64,000 bases of DNA from assembly GCA_024235755.1 (NCBI GenBank), contig JACKLV010000010.1, positions 1 to 64,000 of the forward strand, written 5' to 3'. The notes below the pieces were generated by a model. It was not told the origin of the DNA, made no database searches, and was given only the letters and a program-made list of their open reading frames with translations. The stretch comes from Burkholderiales bacterium (GTDB lineage Bacteria > Pseudomonadota > Gammaproteobacteria > Burkholderiales > Nitrosomonadaceae). The translations under genes and the position numbers were made by a program. This document shows, piece by piece, positions 35,701 to 45,800 of the stretch. The stretch's first letter is position 1, and every line of letters begins with the position of its first letter.

Positions 35701-37347
35701 TATAGTCAGCGTAGTGGCGGTAATCAGCGCCTCGCGAATCGGATCGATGGGTGGGTTGGTAACCTGAGCAAAAAGCTGCTTAAAGTAGTTGTACAGCAAC
35801 TGAGGTTGATCGGACAACACGGCCAGCGGTGTATCCGTACCCATTGAGCCAATCGGCGGAACGCCGTTTGCCGCCATCGGACCGATAATCAGACGTAAAT
35901 CTTCAAAACTGTAACCGAAAGCCAGCTGCCGCTGAAGTGTTGCGCGATGATCGTATACTGGCTCCAAACTGGAATTTTCCGGCAAATCATCGATATGCAG
36001 CAGGTTTTCGTTGAGCCACTTGCGGTAGGGATGTGCCGTGGCGATTGTCAGCTTCAATTCGTCGTCGCTGACAATTCGCTGTTTTTGCGTGTCGACCCAG
36101 AACATCCGGCCCGGTTTTAAACGCCTTTTCTCCAGAATCCTCTCCGGCGGCACCTCAAGCACACCCACTTCGGACGCCATAATGACAAGATCATCATTAG
36201 TGACATAATACCGTGACGGCCGCAAACCGTTACGGTCGAGCATGGCGCCAACCCCGATTCCGTCAGTAAAGGCAATGGATGCCGGGCCGTCCCATGGCTC
36301 CATCAGGCAGCTGTGGTATTCATAAAAGGCGTGCTTCTCAGCTTGCATGTTGGGGTGATTTTCCCACGGTTCCGGAATCATCATCATCATCGCATGCGGC
36401 AGGGTATAGCCGCTTAGTGCAAGAAACTCAAGGCAATTATCAAACTTGGCTGAATCACTGCCATCTTCCTGAATCACCGGAAACAGTTTTGACAGATCGT
36501 TGCCGAACATTCCGGAATCAAGCATGGCTTGGCGGGCGCGCATCCAGTTTTCGTTGCCGCGCAGAGTGTTAAACTCGCCGTTATGAATCATACTGCGGTA
36601 CGGGTGAGCGCGTTCCCAGCTTGGAAATGTATTGGTGCTGAAGCGCGAATGCACTAGACCGAGCGCCGATTCGACTGCGACATCGGATAAATCGGGATAA
36701 AAAGTGACAACCTGCCGTGGGGTTAACATGCCTTTATAGACGATTGTTCGGCTGGACAGGCTAGGCAGGTAAAAATAATGTCCTCCGTCGATATTTCCGT
36801 AACGGATTGCATTCTCGGCCAGACGGCGGATGACGTACAGTTTGCGCTCGAACGCCCGGTCGTCCTGCAGTCCGGCATGCCGACCTATAAAAATCTGGCG
36901 TACAAATGGTTCGTACGATCGGGCGGTCGCACCCAGATGAAAGTTGTCGGTCGGCACGCTGCGCCAGCCGAGTAAAGACAACCCTTCCTGACGCACGATT
37001 TCTTCCAGCCGTTTTTCGCAATAGTGGCGTTGATCTCTGTCAGGCGGCAGAAAAACCATGCCGACACCGTATTGTCCCGGATCCGACAGCTCAAAACCAA
37101 GCCCTTCACAAGCCCGCTGCAGATGCACATGCGGAATTTGCAGCAGAATACCAGCGCCGTCGCCGGTATTTTCTTCACAACCGCACGCGCCGCGATGATC
37201 GAGATTCTGCAATACGGTCAGCGCCTGCTCGACGATTTGATGAGACGCTTTGCCTTTGATATTGACGACAAAACCGATGCCGCAGCTGTCATGTTCAAAA
37301 GCGGGTTCGTAAAGACCCTGTTTGCAAGGAATACTGGATAGTGCCAT
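32749..37347 (-). CDS. gltB: Glutamate synthase (NADPH) large subunit
   Basis: 1532 residues. The N-terminal glutaminase domain begins at the catalytic Cys in FEHDSCGIGFVVN after a short propeptide; the FMN/2-oxoglutarate domain holds GEGGEDPARY, VKLVSEAGVGTIAAGVAKGHAD and SGHDGGTGASPLTS; the 3Fe-4S cysteines are in CIMMRVCHLDTCPVG; the C-terminal beta-helix GXGXG repeats are clear. I chose ATG 37347 (MALSSIP) because GAAGGG lies 9 bases upstream; the frame extends to 37425. Operon with gltD. The GC content is higher than in the left part of the window. Confidence 0.96.
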   Translation of the reverse strand: MALSSIPCKQGLYEPAFEHDSCGIGFVVNIKGKASHQIVEQALTVLQNLDHRGACGCEENTGDGAGILLQIPHVHLQRACEGLGFELSDPGQYGVGMVFLPPDRDQRHYCEKRLEEIVRQEGLSLLGWRSVPTDNFHLGATARSYEPFVRQIFIGRHAGLQDDRAFERKLYVIRRLAENAIRYGNIDGGHYFYLPSLSSRTIVYKGMLTPRQVVTFYPDLSDVAVESALGLVHSRFSTNTFPSWERAHPYRSMIHNGEFNTLRGNENWMRARQAMLDSGMFGNDLSKLFPVIQEDGSDSAKFDNCLEFLALSGYTLPHAMMMMIPEPWENHPNMQAEKHAFYEYHSCLMEPWDGPASIAFTDGIGVGAMLDRNGLRPSRYYVTNDDLVIMASEVGVLEVPPERILEKRRLKPGRMFWVDTQKQRIVSDDELKLTIATAHPYRKWLNENLLHIDDLPENSSLEPVYDHRATLQRQLAFGYSFEDLRLIIGPMAANGVPPIGSMGTDTPLAVLSDQPQLLYNYFKQLFAQVTNPPIDPIREALITATTLTIGSEGNLLNPEEQNCRRLRLRTPILENAELEKLRQLNQPGLPSAILPILFKATGKKDALEQALSALFDAAERAIAAGAAILILSDRQIDCDHAPIPALLASAALHHHLIRAGLRTRVGLVLESGEPREVHHFCLLLGYGVQAINPYMAYESLNDLIHEGMLPGIRYHDAVKQYSQAAVKGIVKVMSKMGISTVQSYCGAQIFEAVGLNQELIDRYFTWTASRIGGIGLDEITREAIRQHARAFPALSGDPATLNGYGQYQYRKDGELHLFNPKTIHLLQKACRNGDSATFKAYSTLINDQSQRLATLRGLLELKYAENPLPLEAVEPAESIVKRFKSGAMSYGSISQEAHEALAIAMNRIGAKSNTGEGGEDPARYIPDANGDSRNSAIKQVASARFGVTSYYLTQARELQIKMAQGAKPGEGGELPGRKAYPWIAKVRHSTPGVGLISPPPHHDIYSIEDLAQLIHDLKNANHRARISVKLVSEAGVGTIAAGVAKGHADVVLISGHDGGTGASPLTSIKHAGLPWELGLAETHQTLLLNNLRSRIVVETDGQLKTGRDVVIAALLGAEEFGFATTALVAMGCIMMRVCHLDTCPVGVATQNPALRRNFAGDPDHVVNFMRFIAEEMRELMAQMGFRTVNEMIGRVDRLESRRASDHWKAKGLDLSQILYRPQVGPEVGHYCQIPQDHGLENTLDNLALLDLAEPALERREKVNAGLTVRNTNRVVGTMLGSEITRRFGPDGLPEDTIHFHFQGSAGQSFGAFIPPGLTLELEGDANDYFGKGLSGGKLILYPPSQSIFVPEQNIIVGNVAFYGATGGEAYVRGMAGERFCVRNSGTQVVIEGVGDHGCEYMTNGCVVVLGSTGRNFAAGMSGGVAYVYDEHGAFYDLCNPETVALEMLNEKDAETVKRLIEQHAAATRSERAANILSTWNDHVRKFVKVMPKDYRRMLDAIERAENEGMTGEKAVMAAFEENKSDLARISGN

Positions 37348-37570
37348 ATTTCGCATCCCTTCTTGATTGTGGATTACACTGTACCGCGTCATCCATGTGT
37401 TTGCAACATGGGGTCGCTGGCACATTCGAGAACATTATCCGCTTTTTTTGCGGCAATGGGCAATTTTAGAAGGCGCAAACTACCAAGATTGAGACTGGAT
37501 TATCCAATGCTAAATTACGTGACGATAGTTACTTTCATGCATTTCAGATCAAAAACTATTTCTGCATCTA

Positions 37571-38392
37571 TTACTGATTCGGGACATTGAACTGCTTGAG
37601 TAAATTCACAATATATTTCCCCGGTATTGCGTAGCTGATTCCGCTGGGTGCCGACAGCGCAGCTTCCTTACTGCCTTTGACATACACCATGTTGATAATG
37701 CCGTAGACTAATCCAGTGTTTGGATCGTACAATGGACTACCGCTGTTGCCCGGATAAGCCACGCCGTCAAGCTGGAATACCAGGAAGGGGGACTGCAATT
37801 GTCTGATCAATTTTGCATCCAGCTGTGTCGAATTATGCGCAGGCCTGATGATCGGTGTGATCGATGAAATAATGGCCTGGTGCGTGACCGGATAAAAGCC
37901 AAGAATCATGCCAATGGGGAAACCGGTGTAAGCCATTTTTTTTCCTTCCCTGACGGTCTCCGATTCACCTAACCGTATCACAGGCATGGCAGCTCCGCTG
38001 ATTTTCAACAATGCGATATCATGCGCTCTGTCTATGGAAATAATAGTAGCATCCCGCAGTTCTGGTTTATTATCCTGTCCGGTGATGACAACATGTTTTT
38101 CCATTTTATCCAGATCCAGCGCTTCGGGAATTACATGCGCATTGGTGACAACGTGCAGACCATCGCCAACGACAAAACCTGTACCCTTAAAAGTGATGGG
38201 TGGAGAATTCATTTTTTGATACGTTCCGATGCCGACAACGGACGGTTTGATTCTGGCGATGGTATCTTCTAATTGCGCGTAGCCAACAGGTGCTAAAATG
38301 CACAAGTTGAATGCAATAAAAAAGGATAATGTTTTCCGGTTACAGCTTACGAACAGTTGCCGGACAAAAAAGGTTAGCGGTAATCTAATCAT
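37571..38392 (-). CDS. Secreted trypsin-like serine protease (no PDZ domain)
   Basis: 273 residues with a hydrophobic N-terminal segment (about 21-39, ending VGYA) serving as signal or anchor. The catalytic triad of the DegP/HtrA class is present: His86 (VTNAHV), Asp125 (AHDIALLKI) and Ser217 (GNSGSPLYD). There is no PDZ domain, so it is not a normal DegP/DegS. It may be a periplasmic protease of narrow function. Divergent from gltX; no functional link to neighbours is apparent. Confidence 0.88.
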   Translation of the reverse strand: MIRLPLTFFVRQLFVSCNRKTLSFFIAFNLCILAPVGYAQLEDTIARIKPSVVGIGTYQKMNSPPITFKGTGFVVGDGLHVVTNAHVIPEALDLDKMEKHVVITGQDNKPELRDATIISIDRAHDIALLKISGAAMPVIRLGESETVREGKKMAYTGFPIGMILGFYPVTHQAIISSITPIIRPAHNSTQLDAKLIRQLQSPFLVFQLDGVAYPGNSGSPLYDPNTGLVYGIINMVYVKGSKEAALSAPSGISYAIPGKYIVNLLKQFNVPNQ

Positions 38393-38563
38393 AGTTTAAA
38401 TAGACTGTATTTCAGTCATGATACAAAATCTGCAAAATCATAAAACCAAACAACGGAATGTGCTCAGTACTTTGTTACCCGGATTGTAAAATGCGTTATG
38501 GATGACCTCAAGATAAATAAACAGTATGACGGCACATTACTCTATAGAATATTTAAATGACTT

Positions 38564-39964
38564 ATGATCGTACGAACCCGATTCGCACCTAGCCCGACCG
38601 GTTATCTTCATATCGGCGGTGCGCGCACTGCGCTGTTTTCCTGGGCTTACGCACGCAAACACGGCGGCCGGTTTGTGTTGCGCATTGAGGATACTGACCT
38701 TGAACGCTCCACCAAGGCCTCGATTCAAGCCATTCACGACGGCATGGACTGGCTAGGCCTGGACTATGACGAAGGACCGTTTTATCAGATGGAACGTTTG
38801 CAACGGTATCAGGAAGTTGCACAACAATTACTGGAGAATGATCAGGCGTATTATTGTTATGCCAGCAAGGAAGAGTTGGAAGCAATGCGCCAGCAACAGC
38901 TCGCAGCGGGTCTTAAACCGAGATACGACGGGCGCTGGCGCGATTCAAAGCAAACCCCGCCTGCGGGCGTCAAGCCGGTTATCCGTTTTAAGAATCCCCT
39001 GGCAGGCCATGTGACATTTAACGATCTGATCAAAGGTAAAATCACGGTGGCTAATCAGGAACTTGACGATTTGGTGCTGATCAGAAGCGATGGCGTCCCC
39101 ACTTATAACTTCAGCGTGGTACTGGACGATCTAGATATGAATATCACTCACGTGATTCGGGGCGACGACCATGTCAATAACACCCCCCGGCAAATCAATA
39201 TTCTGAAAGCGCTGGATGCGCCGTTACCGGAATATGCGCATGTGCCCATGATACTGGGCGCAAACGGCGAGCGGCTATCCAAGCGGCACGGCGCAGTGTC
39301 CGTAACGCAATACCGTGAAGACGGCTATCTGCCCGAGGCCCTGATTAACTACCTGGCAAGACTGGGATGGTCTCACGGCGATGAAGAAATTTTCAGCCGC
39401 GAGCAGCTGGTCGAGTGGTTTGATCTGACAGCTATCAGTCGATCCCCGGCCAAATTTAACCCCGAGAAACTGCACTGGCTCAACCAGCAGTACTTGAAAC
39501 AAACGGACAGCGACCGTCTGGCCGAGCTGGCCAGGCCTTTTCTGTCGAGAGACGACTGTATTCTGGATCAAGGCCCGGATTTAACTAAGGTTATCGATCT
39601 GCTGAAAGAGAGAGTCAACACTGTAGAAGAACTGGCAGACGCCGCCGTGTTCTTTTTCCGGCCGCTTGAACCCTCCGAAGAATTACGGCAACAGTTTTAC
39701 ACCATTGAAAGCAAAACAATATTGTCGGATCTGTTGAAAAAACTGATTCAACTGGAAAACTGGGATCGCGAATCGATTCATCAAGCAATCAAGGACACCG
39801 TAAAAGCTCAGGGCGTCAAGTTTCCGAAAGTCGCCATGCCGCTGCGCGTAATGGTTACCGGCGAAGTGCATACACCATCCATCGACGCTGTGCTTGAACT
39901 GCTCGGACGCGAAGAAACACTCAAGCGCATGACCGCACAGATGGATAAATTTCTGGATTCATAG
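38564..39964 (+). CDS. gltX: Glutamyl-tRNA synthetase
   Basis: Class I aminoacyl-tRNA synthetase charging tRNA-Glu, 466 residues. HIGH-type motif FAPSPTGYLHIGGARTALF at the N-terminus and KMSKS-type motif ERLSKRHGAVSV near residue 245. The anticodon-binding C-terminal domain ends with LRVMVTGEVHTPSIDAVLELLGREETLKR. The substrate tRNA-Glu is encoded only 170 bases downstream. Confidence 0.96.
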   Translation: MIVRTRFAPSPTGYLHIGGARTALFSWAYARKHGGRFVLRIEDTDLERSTKASIQAIHDGMDWLGLDYDEGPFYQMERLQRYQEVAQQLLENDQAYYCYASKEELEAMRQQQLAAGLKPRYDGRWRDSKQTPPAGVKPVIRFKNPLAGHVTFNDLIKGKITVANQELDDLVLIRSDGVPTYNFSVVLDDLDMNITHVIRGDDHVNNTPRQINILKALDAPLPEYAHVPMILGANGERLSKRHGAVSVTQYREDGYLPEALINYLARLGWSHGDEEIFSREQLVEWFDLTAISRSPAKFNPEKLHWLNQQYLKQTDSDRLAELARPFLSRDDCILDQGPDLTKVIDLLKERVNTVEELADAAVFFFRPLEPSEELRQQFYTIESKTILSDLLKKLIQLENWDRESIHQAIKDTVKAQGVKFPKVAMPLRVMVTGEVHTPSIDAVLELLGREETLKRMTAQMDKFLDS

Positions 39965-40022
39965 ACATAGAATCGCTTTACTTTGACAACTTGCATCAGT
40001 ATAATCCTTGTTCCTTTGATCA

Positions 40023-40098
<76 letters not shown>

Positions 40099-40131
40099 GT
40101 TTCTTTAAAAGCTAGCGCTAATATTCACTAG

Positions 40132-40207
40132 GTCCCCATCGTCTAGAGGCCTAGGACATCGCCCTTTCACGGCGGTAACAGGGGTTCGAATCCCCTTGGG
40201 GACGCCA
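40132..40207 (+). tRNA. tRNA-Glu (anticodon TTC)
   Basis: 76 bases with encoded CCA. Acceptor GTCCCCA pairs with TGGGGAC, the anticodon loop CTTTCAC gives TTC, and the T loop contains the usual TTCGAAT. It sits close to its own synthetase gene gltX. The 3' end is followed within 90 bases by relics of a restriction system, so it may once have been an integration site. Confidence 0.95.
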
Positions 40208-40292
40208 AATAAAACAGTAAGTTAGGAAAATTTCTTATTGTTTTTCAGTGTGCAACATGACGCATCGGTTATCCCGATGAAAGCAAATCTGC

Positions 40293-40500
40293 TTAATAAT
40301 GTTCCTTGATATAAGCATAATCCCGATCAAACAACATCTGATCTTTATGCAACTGATATTTCAACAAAGCCTTGCGTAACGATTTCTGCACTTCACGCTC
40401 ACCGGAAGTGGAATGCTGCCAGCCGGGAAACTGGACCACGCACACAATCGCATCAATATCTGCAACAATCCGTTCCACCACAGCAGGCTTAACTGATGAA
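40293..40500 (-). pseudogene. Relic of type I restriction subunit HsdR (C-terminal end)
   Basis: Only the last 60 or so residues remain: KPAVVERIVADIDAIV, then FPGWQHSTSGEREVQKSLRKALLKYQLHKDQ and a final YAYIKEHY, the characteristic C-terminus of one HsdR family. The N-terminal nuclease and helicase parts are gone. It is a different family from the intact HsdR at 42.8-46.1 kb, whose end reads quite differently. Together with the next two relics it shows that an older type I system was deleted here. Confidence 0.75.
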
Positions 40501-40589
40501 GAAAAGAGAACAGAGTAGTTTATTGATAACGCTGGATTCGCTGGCCCCGTTCAGGCAGCAACTGCCCGACTGATGTCGTGAACTATAAC

Positions 40590-40666
40590 TATACCCCGGC
40601 ATCAATAGTGCCTCGCAAGGCAGCGGCCGCAGCCTAGAGACGTTTTTCGAATTCTTGTTGGGTCAT
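40590..40666 (-). pseudogene. Relic of type I modification subunit HsdM (N-terminal end)
   Basis: Begins with ATG at 40666 and reads MTQQEFEKRL, an amber stop, then AAAAALRGTIDAGV. This matches the start of HsdM proteins, where the stop position is a Trp (RLW), so TGG has become TAG. After about 25 codons the similarity ends. It lies upstream of the HsdR C-terminal relic on the same strand, as if one large deletion had joined the hsdM head to the hsdR tail. Confidence 0.65.
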
Positions 40667-40676
40667 GGCGATGCTG

Positions 40677-40910
40677 TCAAAATTCCATATCACTAAGCAA
40701 GCGAATACTTCCCAGCATTTGCGTCTTTGTGTTATGGCGCTTATCAGCCGTTACCAGAACGGCCTGATTGCATTAAGCCATCGCATGAAAAATAGTGTCA
40801 TAAATGGAAGGATAACCGCTTTTACCATGCCCGCTGGCGATAATCTGTAGCGCCTTATTGCGCTCGTCATCGGTTACGGCGCGCGTGTAGTATCGTTGGA
40901 TTGTGTTCTG
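40677..40910 (-). pseudogene. Relic of a VapC-type PIN toxin with in-frame stop
   Basis: Translation on the minus strand gives SGHGKSGYPSIYDTIFHAMA, an ochre stop at 40773-40775, then NQAVLVTADKRHNTKT and a normal end LLSDMEF. Both halves are in the same frame and match the C-terminal half of PIN-domain toxins (YD...A and VTAD motifs). The N-terminal part with the first catalytic Asp is missing. It lies directly in front of the hsdM relic, an arrangement that recalls the intact vapBC inside the hsd operon further right. Confidence 0.65.
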
Positions 40911-40949
40911 TTATTATCCTTAGAAGCCCATAATCTGGCATTACTAACG

Positions 40950-41912
40950 ATGAAAACAAAAAACTCATGCTGTGTTTATCTTGGTGACGAGCTTGCCCGC
41001 TATGCGTTCGGCGACAACCATCCTTTTGGTCCGTTGCGCCATAGCGCTTTCAGTAAAGCACTGTACGAAAAAAGTCTTGATCGATATGTTGACATCCTGA
41101 AACCTGTTGCAACCACACAAGCAATTCTCGAACTGTTTCACGAACATGATTACATTGAAAAAGTTAAAGCGATGTCAAAGTCAGGCAATGGCTTTCTTGA
41201 TCTGGGCGATACGCCGGCATTTGCCGGCATGTATGAAGCAGTCTTAACGGTTGCCGGGACAGTGTGTAACGCGATTGACCGGCTTGTTAGCAATGAATAT
41301 ACAAACGCATTCATACCGATTGCCGGCCTGCATCATGCACGACGCCATACTGCAGCGGGATTTTGTGTCATCAATGATTGCGGTATTGCCATTGAATATC
41401 TGCGTCACAAGCACAACATCAACAGGATTGCCTACATCGATATCGATGCGCATCATGGCGATGGTGTGTTTTACAGCTTCGAAAATGATCCCGATCTGAT
41501 TTTTGTAGATTTTCACGAAGACGGTCACTTTCTATATCCCGGAACCGGCGATATCGCCGAGACCGGAAAAGGCAACGCCAAAGACACCAAACTGAATATT
41601 CCGATGCCGCCCGGTGCCAATGATGAATTATTTATGAAATCCTGGCCGCGCGCCGAGGCATTTATACGCACCAGTAAACCCGAGTTTATATTGGTACAGT
41701 GCGGCGCCGACAGCATCAATGGCGATCCGATAACGCACCTGGCTTACACTGAAAACGTGCATAAACATGTCGTAACAAGCGTTTGCCGTCTTGCCAGCGA
41801 GTTTTGTGGCGGCCGCGTGCTGGCTCTGGGTGGTGGCGGTTACAATCTCGACAATATCGCTAAAACATGGACCGCTGTAGTAAGCGCTATGGTTAGTCTA
41901 GACCAAGTTTGA
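40950..41912 (+). CDS. Histone deacetylase-family (AcuC/Hda-like) amidohydrolase
   Basis: Zinc-dependent deacetylase fold, 320 residues. Motifs: GLHHARRHTAAGFCVIND (catalytic His pair, His128-His129), YIDIDAHHGDGV (zinc ligands Asp166 and His168), DFHEDGHFLYPGTG and LGGGGYN near the C-terminus. Bacterial members remove acetyl groups from acetyl-CoA synthetase, polyamines or other small amides; the substrate here is unknown. I start at ATG 40950; the frame reaches a TTG at 40896, but the first 18 residues lack family character. No ribosome site is obvious for either start. Confidence 0.9.
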   Translation: MKTKNSCCVYLGDELARYAFGDNHPFGPLRHSAFSKALYEKSLDRYVDILKPVATTQAILELFHEHDYIEKVKAMSKSGNGFLDLGDTPAFAGMYEAVLTVAGTVCNAIDRLVSNEYTNAFIPIAGLHHARRHTAAGFCVINDCGIAIEYLRHKHNINRIAYIDIDAHHGDGVFYSFENDPDLIFVDFHEDGHFLYPGTGDIAETGKGNAKDTKLNIPMPPGANDELFMKSWPRAEAFIRTSKPEFILVQCGADSINGDPITHLAYTENVHKHVVTSVCRLASEFCGGRVLALGGGGYNLDNIAKTWTAVVSAMVSLDQV

Positions 41913-42113
41913 GGGAATTACATAAAAAAAGCGACGAAACAGGGTAACACGATACAAAAGCTTTTCAGCCGTGAATGTCGTTTGAAATCTTGAAAATCTG
42001 TGTGGATAATCCCACTGTCTAATAAAAATCAAAACAATCATGAGCAATTCAGTATTATTTTCAGATTTAATCAATCACATCAGTTAATTATTGACGTTTC
42101 TAAAAGGAGAAAT

Positions 42114-42638
42114 ATGAATCTGTTTTTTAAGAATAAATTTTTTCTTTGTACATTTTTCCTGCTGGCAATGGGAATCAATGCGCCAGCAGAGGCCCTGGAT
42201 GGTCCGTCCGCGGCATTGGAGCAAATTGATACGCACAAAAAAGTAATCAGTCCGGAAGAATACTTTTGGATTGAAGGTCAGGCACGGTTTTCCGCCCGCA
42301 TTGACAGCGGCGCAAAAAGCACGTCGATACACGCAATCGATATCGAGGTTGAGGACGCCGCAGAATCCATGATGGACAACGTCGGAAAACAGGTTAGTTT
42401 TACCATCATGAATGAAGAAGGCGATACCTGGTCCCTTTCAAGGCGTATCAGTTCCGTGACCCAGGTACGTAATTCACAGGGTGTTGAATACCGCTATAAT
42501 GTGCCTTTGCGCCTGGGCTGGAACAACATCAACAAAACGGTTGATGTGAATTTACGCGACCGCAGTAAAATGACGTACAAACTGCTGATCGGCCGGGACT
42601 GGATGAATCGTGAAGTGGTCATTGATCTGGAACAGTGA
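42114..42638 (+). CDS. Secreted retropepsin-like protein (RimK-type zinc protease family)
   Basis: 174 residues with a signal peptide (about 1-27, ending APAEA). The mature part fits the family named putative ATP-dependent zinc protease, which has a retropepsin fold: ARIDSGAKSTSIHA carries the active-site-like Asp64-Ser-Gly, and the C-terminal LLIGRDWMNREVVID is typical. ATG 42114 follows a strong AAGGAG site; the longer frame to 42000 has none. Members often occur with alpha-L-glutamate ligases (RimK), which are not seen here. Substrate unknown. Confidence 0.85.
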   Translation: MNLFFKNKFFLCTFFLLAMGINAPAEALDGPSAALEQIDTHKKVISPEEYFWIEGQARFSARIDSGAKSTSIHAIDIEVEDAAESMMDNVGKQVSFTIMNEEGDTWSLSRRISSVTQVRNSQGVEYRYNVPLRLGWNNINKTVDVNLRDRSKMTYKLLIGRDWMNREVVIDLEQ

Positions 42639-42832
42639 CGCAATTAATGGGTTAGGTAACGAACACCGGGTTACGATTCACTTCAAAGACTTGAAGAACA
42701 CAGTGATCGACTATCTCAAAAGCGGAATGGTCAATTTCGTGGTAAATTGACCCGCTTACCGGCGAGTAAGAAGTCGAACAAGCAGCTCAAATGGTTTACA
42801 GCCAGCAGCATCTGTTTCGATCTTTCCCCGGC

Positions 42833-45800
42833 TTACCAATAAGCTTCAAATGCCTGGCGGTTGTTTTTCGCATGTATCAGCACATGTGCAAACACTACGT
42901 CGGCCTTTTCCTCGATCTCATTATTTTGAAAGCTTTCCGGCAGTCCGGTGCGGTCATCCCATAAATAATTCTTGATGAATATCTTGACTTCATCACGCGT
43001 ACTTTGCTTGGCGGCGAAATCCTGAATCTGCGCCAGTTGCGCATGGAGGGTATGATACAAACCGGTTGCCACATGCTTCAGGCGGTCAATGTCCTTTCGG
43101 GATAAATCGGGCTTAAACAACAGGTCGAACAAAGCCAATGATTCTTCGTCCAAACCTTCGCGGGCAGCGCGTTTGTCTTCTTCATCCAGGGTTTCAGCAA
43201 AACGCATCATGACTTCGAATGTCTGTTCGATCATGGCGCGGTTTTTCTCCTGGTTATAGGCTTCGATGATCTGCTCAAAATGTTTCTGAAAATCGGTTCG
43301 GGTGGGATTCTGTTGCATCATCCTGAACAGCTTTTTTTCAATCACGGTTTTCAGATCGTGAACAATGGTGTTCTTGGCGCGGGCGCGTTCGAATTCTTTC
43401 TTGAGGCGCTCAAAGTTAATCCGGCTGATATCATACAGCTGCCTTTCTTCCTCAATGCCGGGCTTAGTACCGGAAGCAACCGGTTCGATGTTTTCTTCAA
43501 TGATGCGGTGCAGTGCGCGTATGATGTTGGAGATATCCGCTTTTTCAACGTCTTCCTGCAGGCTTTTGTAAATGATGTTGATGGCATCGTAGGCATGCCG
43601 GTAATGGTTAATGTCCTTGATCGTCAGGCACGCCTTGAATTTCTTGAACACCTCGCGGCAGATAATCTCAAAGCGCTTGCGGGTTTCATCGTTCTGATTA
43701 ACGGCCTCCTTAGCGTCGACAATGGCGCGGTTGCGGTCAAAGCCTGTTTTCTCCAGCACATCTTCAAGCCTGTAATCCTGCGCCTGTAAAAACGCTCTGA
43801 CGCCGTCAATGGCTTCTTCAAGATCAGCCAGCAATTCCTCTTCAGGACGCACCGGATCAATTTCCGGTGGAATGTCGCCACCACCATCCATTCCCGAACC
43901 CTGATGACCTGCAAAGGTTGCTAGCGCCTTGCGCAGATTCTTCAGAATGCCGCAGTAATCGACGATCAGGCCGTTATTCTTACCTTCATGCACGCGATTA
44001 GCGCGTGCGATGGCCTGCATCAGCGTATGCGCCTTCAGCGGCTTGTCGAGATACAGTGTTGAGAGGCTAGGTACGTCAAATCCGGTCAGCCACATTGCGC
44101 AGACAATCGCCACGCGGAACGGATGGTCCTCTTTCTTGAACGCGGTTTCAATATCGATGCGCTTGCCGTCATCGGTTTCAAAGCCTTCCTTGATCAACCT
44201 GCGGTGCGGCGTGATATCCAAGTCCCATTTGCGGAACTTGTCCACTTCGCCCTGTTCTTCGCTGACCACCACTGCCATGCGCGTCTCCCGCATCCAGTCG
44301 ATCTGGCGCGACAAGTCAGCCGCCGCCTGTTCATCCACGGTTTCCAGCTGCTGCTCAAGCACGGCAATGCGCTTGTCCCAGTGTTCCAGAATCAGTCCAT
44401 GCATGCGCACGCAGGTGACTTTGTCGATGCAGACCAGCATGGCTTTGCCGGTTTCCCACTGGGTGCTGTAATGCGTGACAAAATCTTCAGCGATCTGCTG
44501 CAAGCGGCTTTCCGCGGTGATCAGGTGGTAATCGCGCTTGAGCTCGTTTTCCAGCCGGGTAGCGGTATCGATGCCATCGATGTCATTGATCTCGATTTCC
44601 TCAAGCTTCTCGGCAATGCGCTCGTTCAGTTCGCTGGTGGCAATACCGAGTTTCTCACCACGCGCGTCATAGTACAGCGGCACGGTGGCGTTATCTTCCA
44701 CGGCGCGCTGAAAGTCGTAGGTCGAGATATACTCGCCAAATACGCGCCGGGTGATTTCGTCGTCCTTGAACAACGGCGTGCCGGTAAAACCGATATAACT
44801 GGCATTGGGCAGCGCATTGCGTAGGTTCAGCGACAGGCGGCCATATTGCGTGCGGTGCGCTTCATCAGTGATGACGATCACATCGTTGCGGTCTGAATAG
44901 GGATCGTCCGGATTAACATCCTGATTGAATTTCTGTACCAGCGTAAACACATACGCCTTGTGCTGGTTCAGCAACTGTTGCAGATGTTCGCCCGATCCCG
45001 CGCGGCACGGGTCGCGGTCATTATCGACCAGTCCGCAACCGGCATAGGTTTTGTAGATTTGCCCGTCGAGATCGTCACGGTCGGTGCAGATCAGGAACGT
45101 AAAATTGCTGCCCAGCCACCGGTGAATTTTGCGGGTGAAGAACACCATCGAATACGACTTTCCCGAGCCCTGCGTATGCCAGAAAACACCGAGCCTGCCG
45201 TTACGTTCTTCTCTGTGTTGTACTGCATCAATGGCGCGGTTCACGCCGAGATACTGGTGATTGCGCGCCACAATCTTGACCATCTTTTCCTTGCTTTCGT
45301 CAAACACAATGAAATTCTCAAACAGGTCGATAAAATGTCGCTTGTTGCACACGCCTTTGAGCAGGGTTTCCATGTCCACCACGCCGGGTTCGTCCTCGGC
45401 CAGCCGCTTCCAGTCATTGAAATGCTCAAAGCGGCTGGAAACTGAACCGATTTTGGCATCCACGCCATTGGCCAGGATAATCAGCGCGTTGTGGTGAAAC
45501 AGATGCGGGACAGTGTCTTTATAATCACACAGGTTTTTCTCAAACGCATGGCGGATGTCCTTGTGCAGCGTCTTGCATTCGATAAACAGCAGCGGCAGGC
45601 CGTTGACAAAGCCGACAATGTCCGCACGGCGGCGGTAGATGTCGCCGCGTACCCATAGCTCACGCACGCACAGGAAGTGATTGTTTTCCGGCGTTTCAAA
45701 ATCGAACACTTTCAGGCGTTTCTTTTCCAGCTCGCCCTTATTGTTGCGATATTGCACCAGCACGCCACTTTTAACGCGTTCATAGTGCTCGCGGTTGATC

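Noticed and set aside
42639..42832. Possible gene remnant between the retropepsin-like gene and hsdR
   Set aside because: A short readable stretch exists, but I could not connect it with any family.
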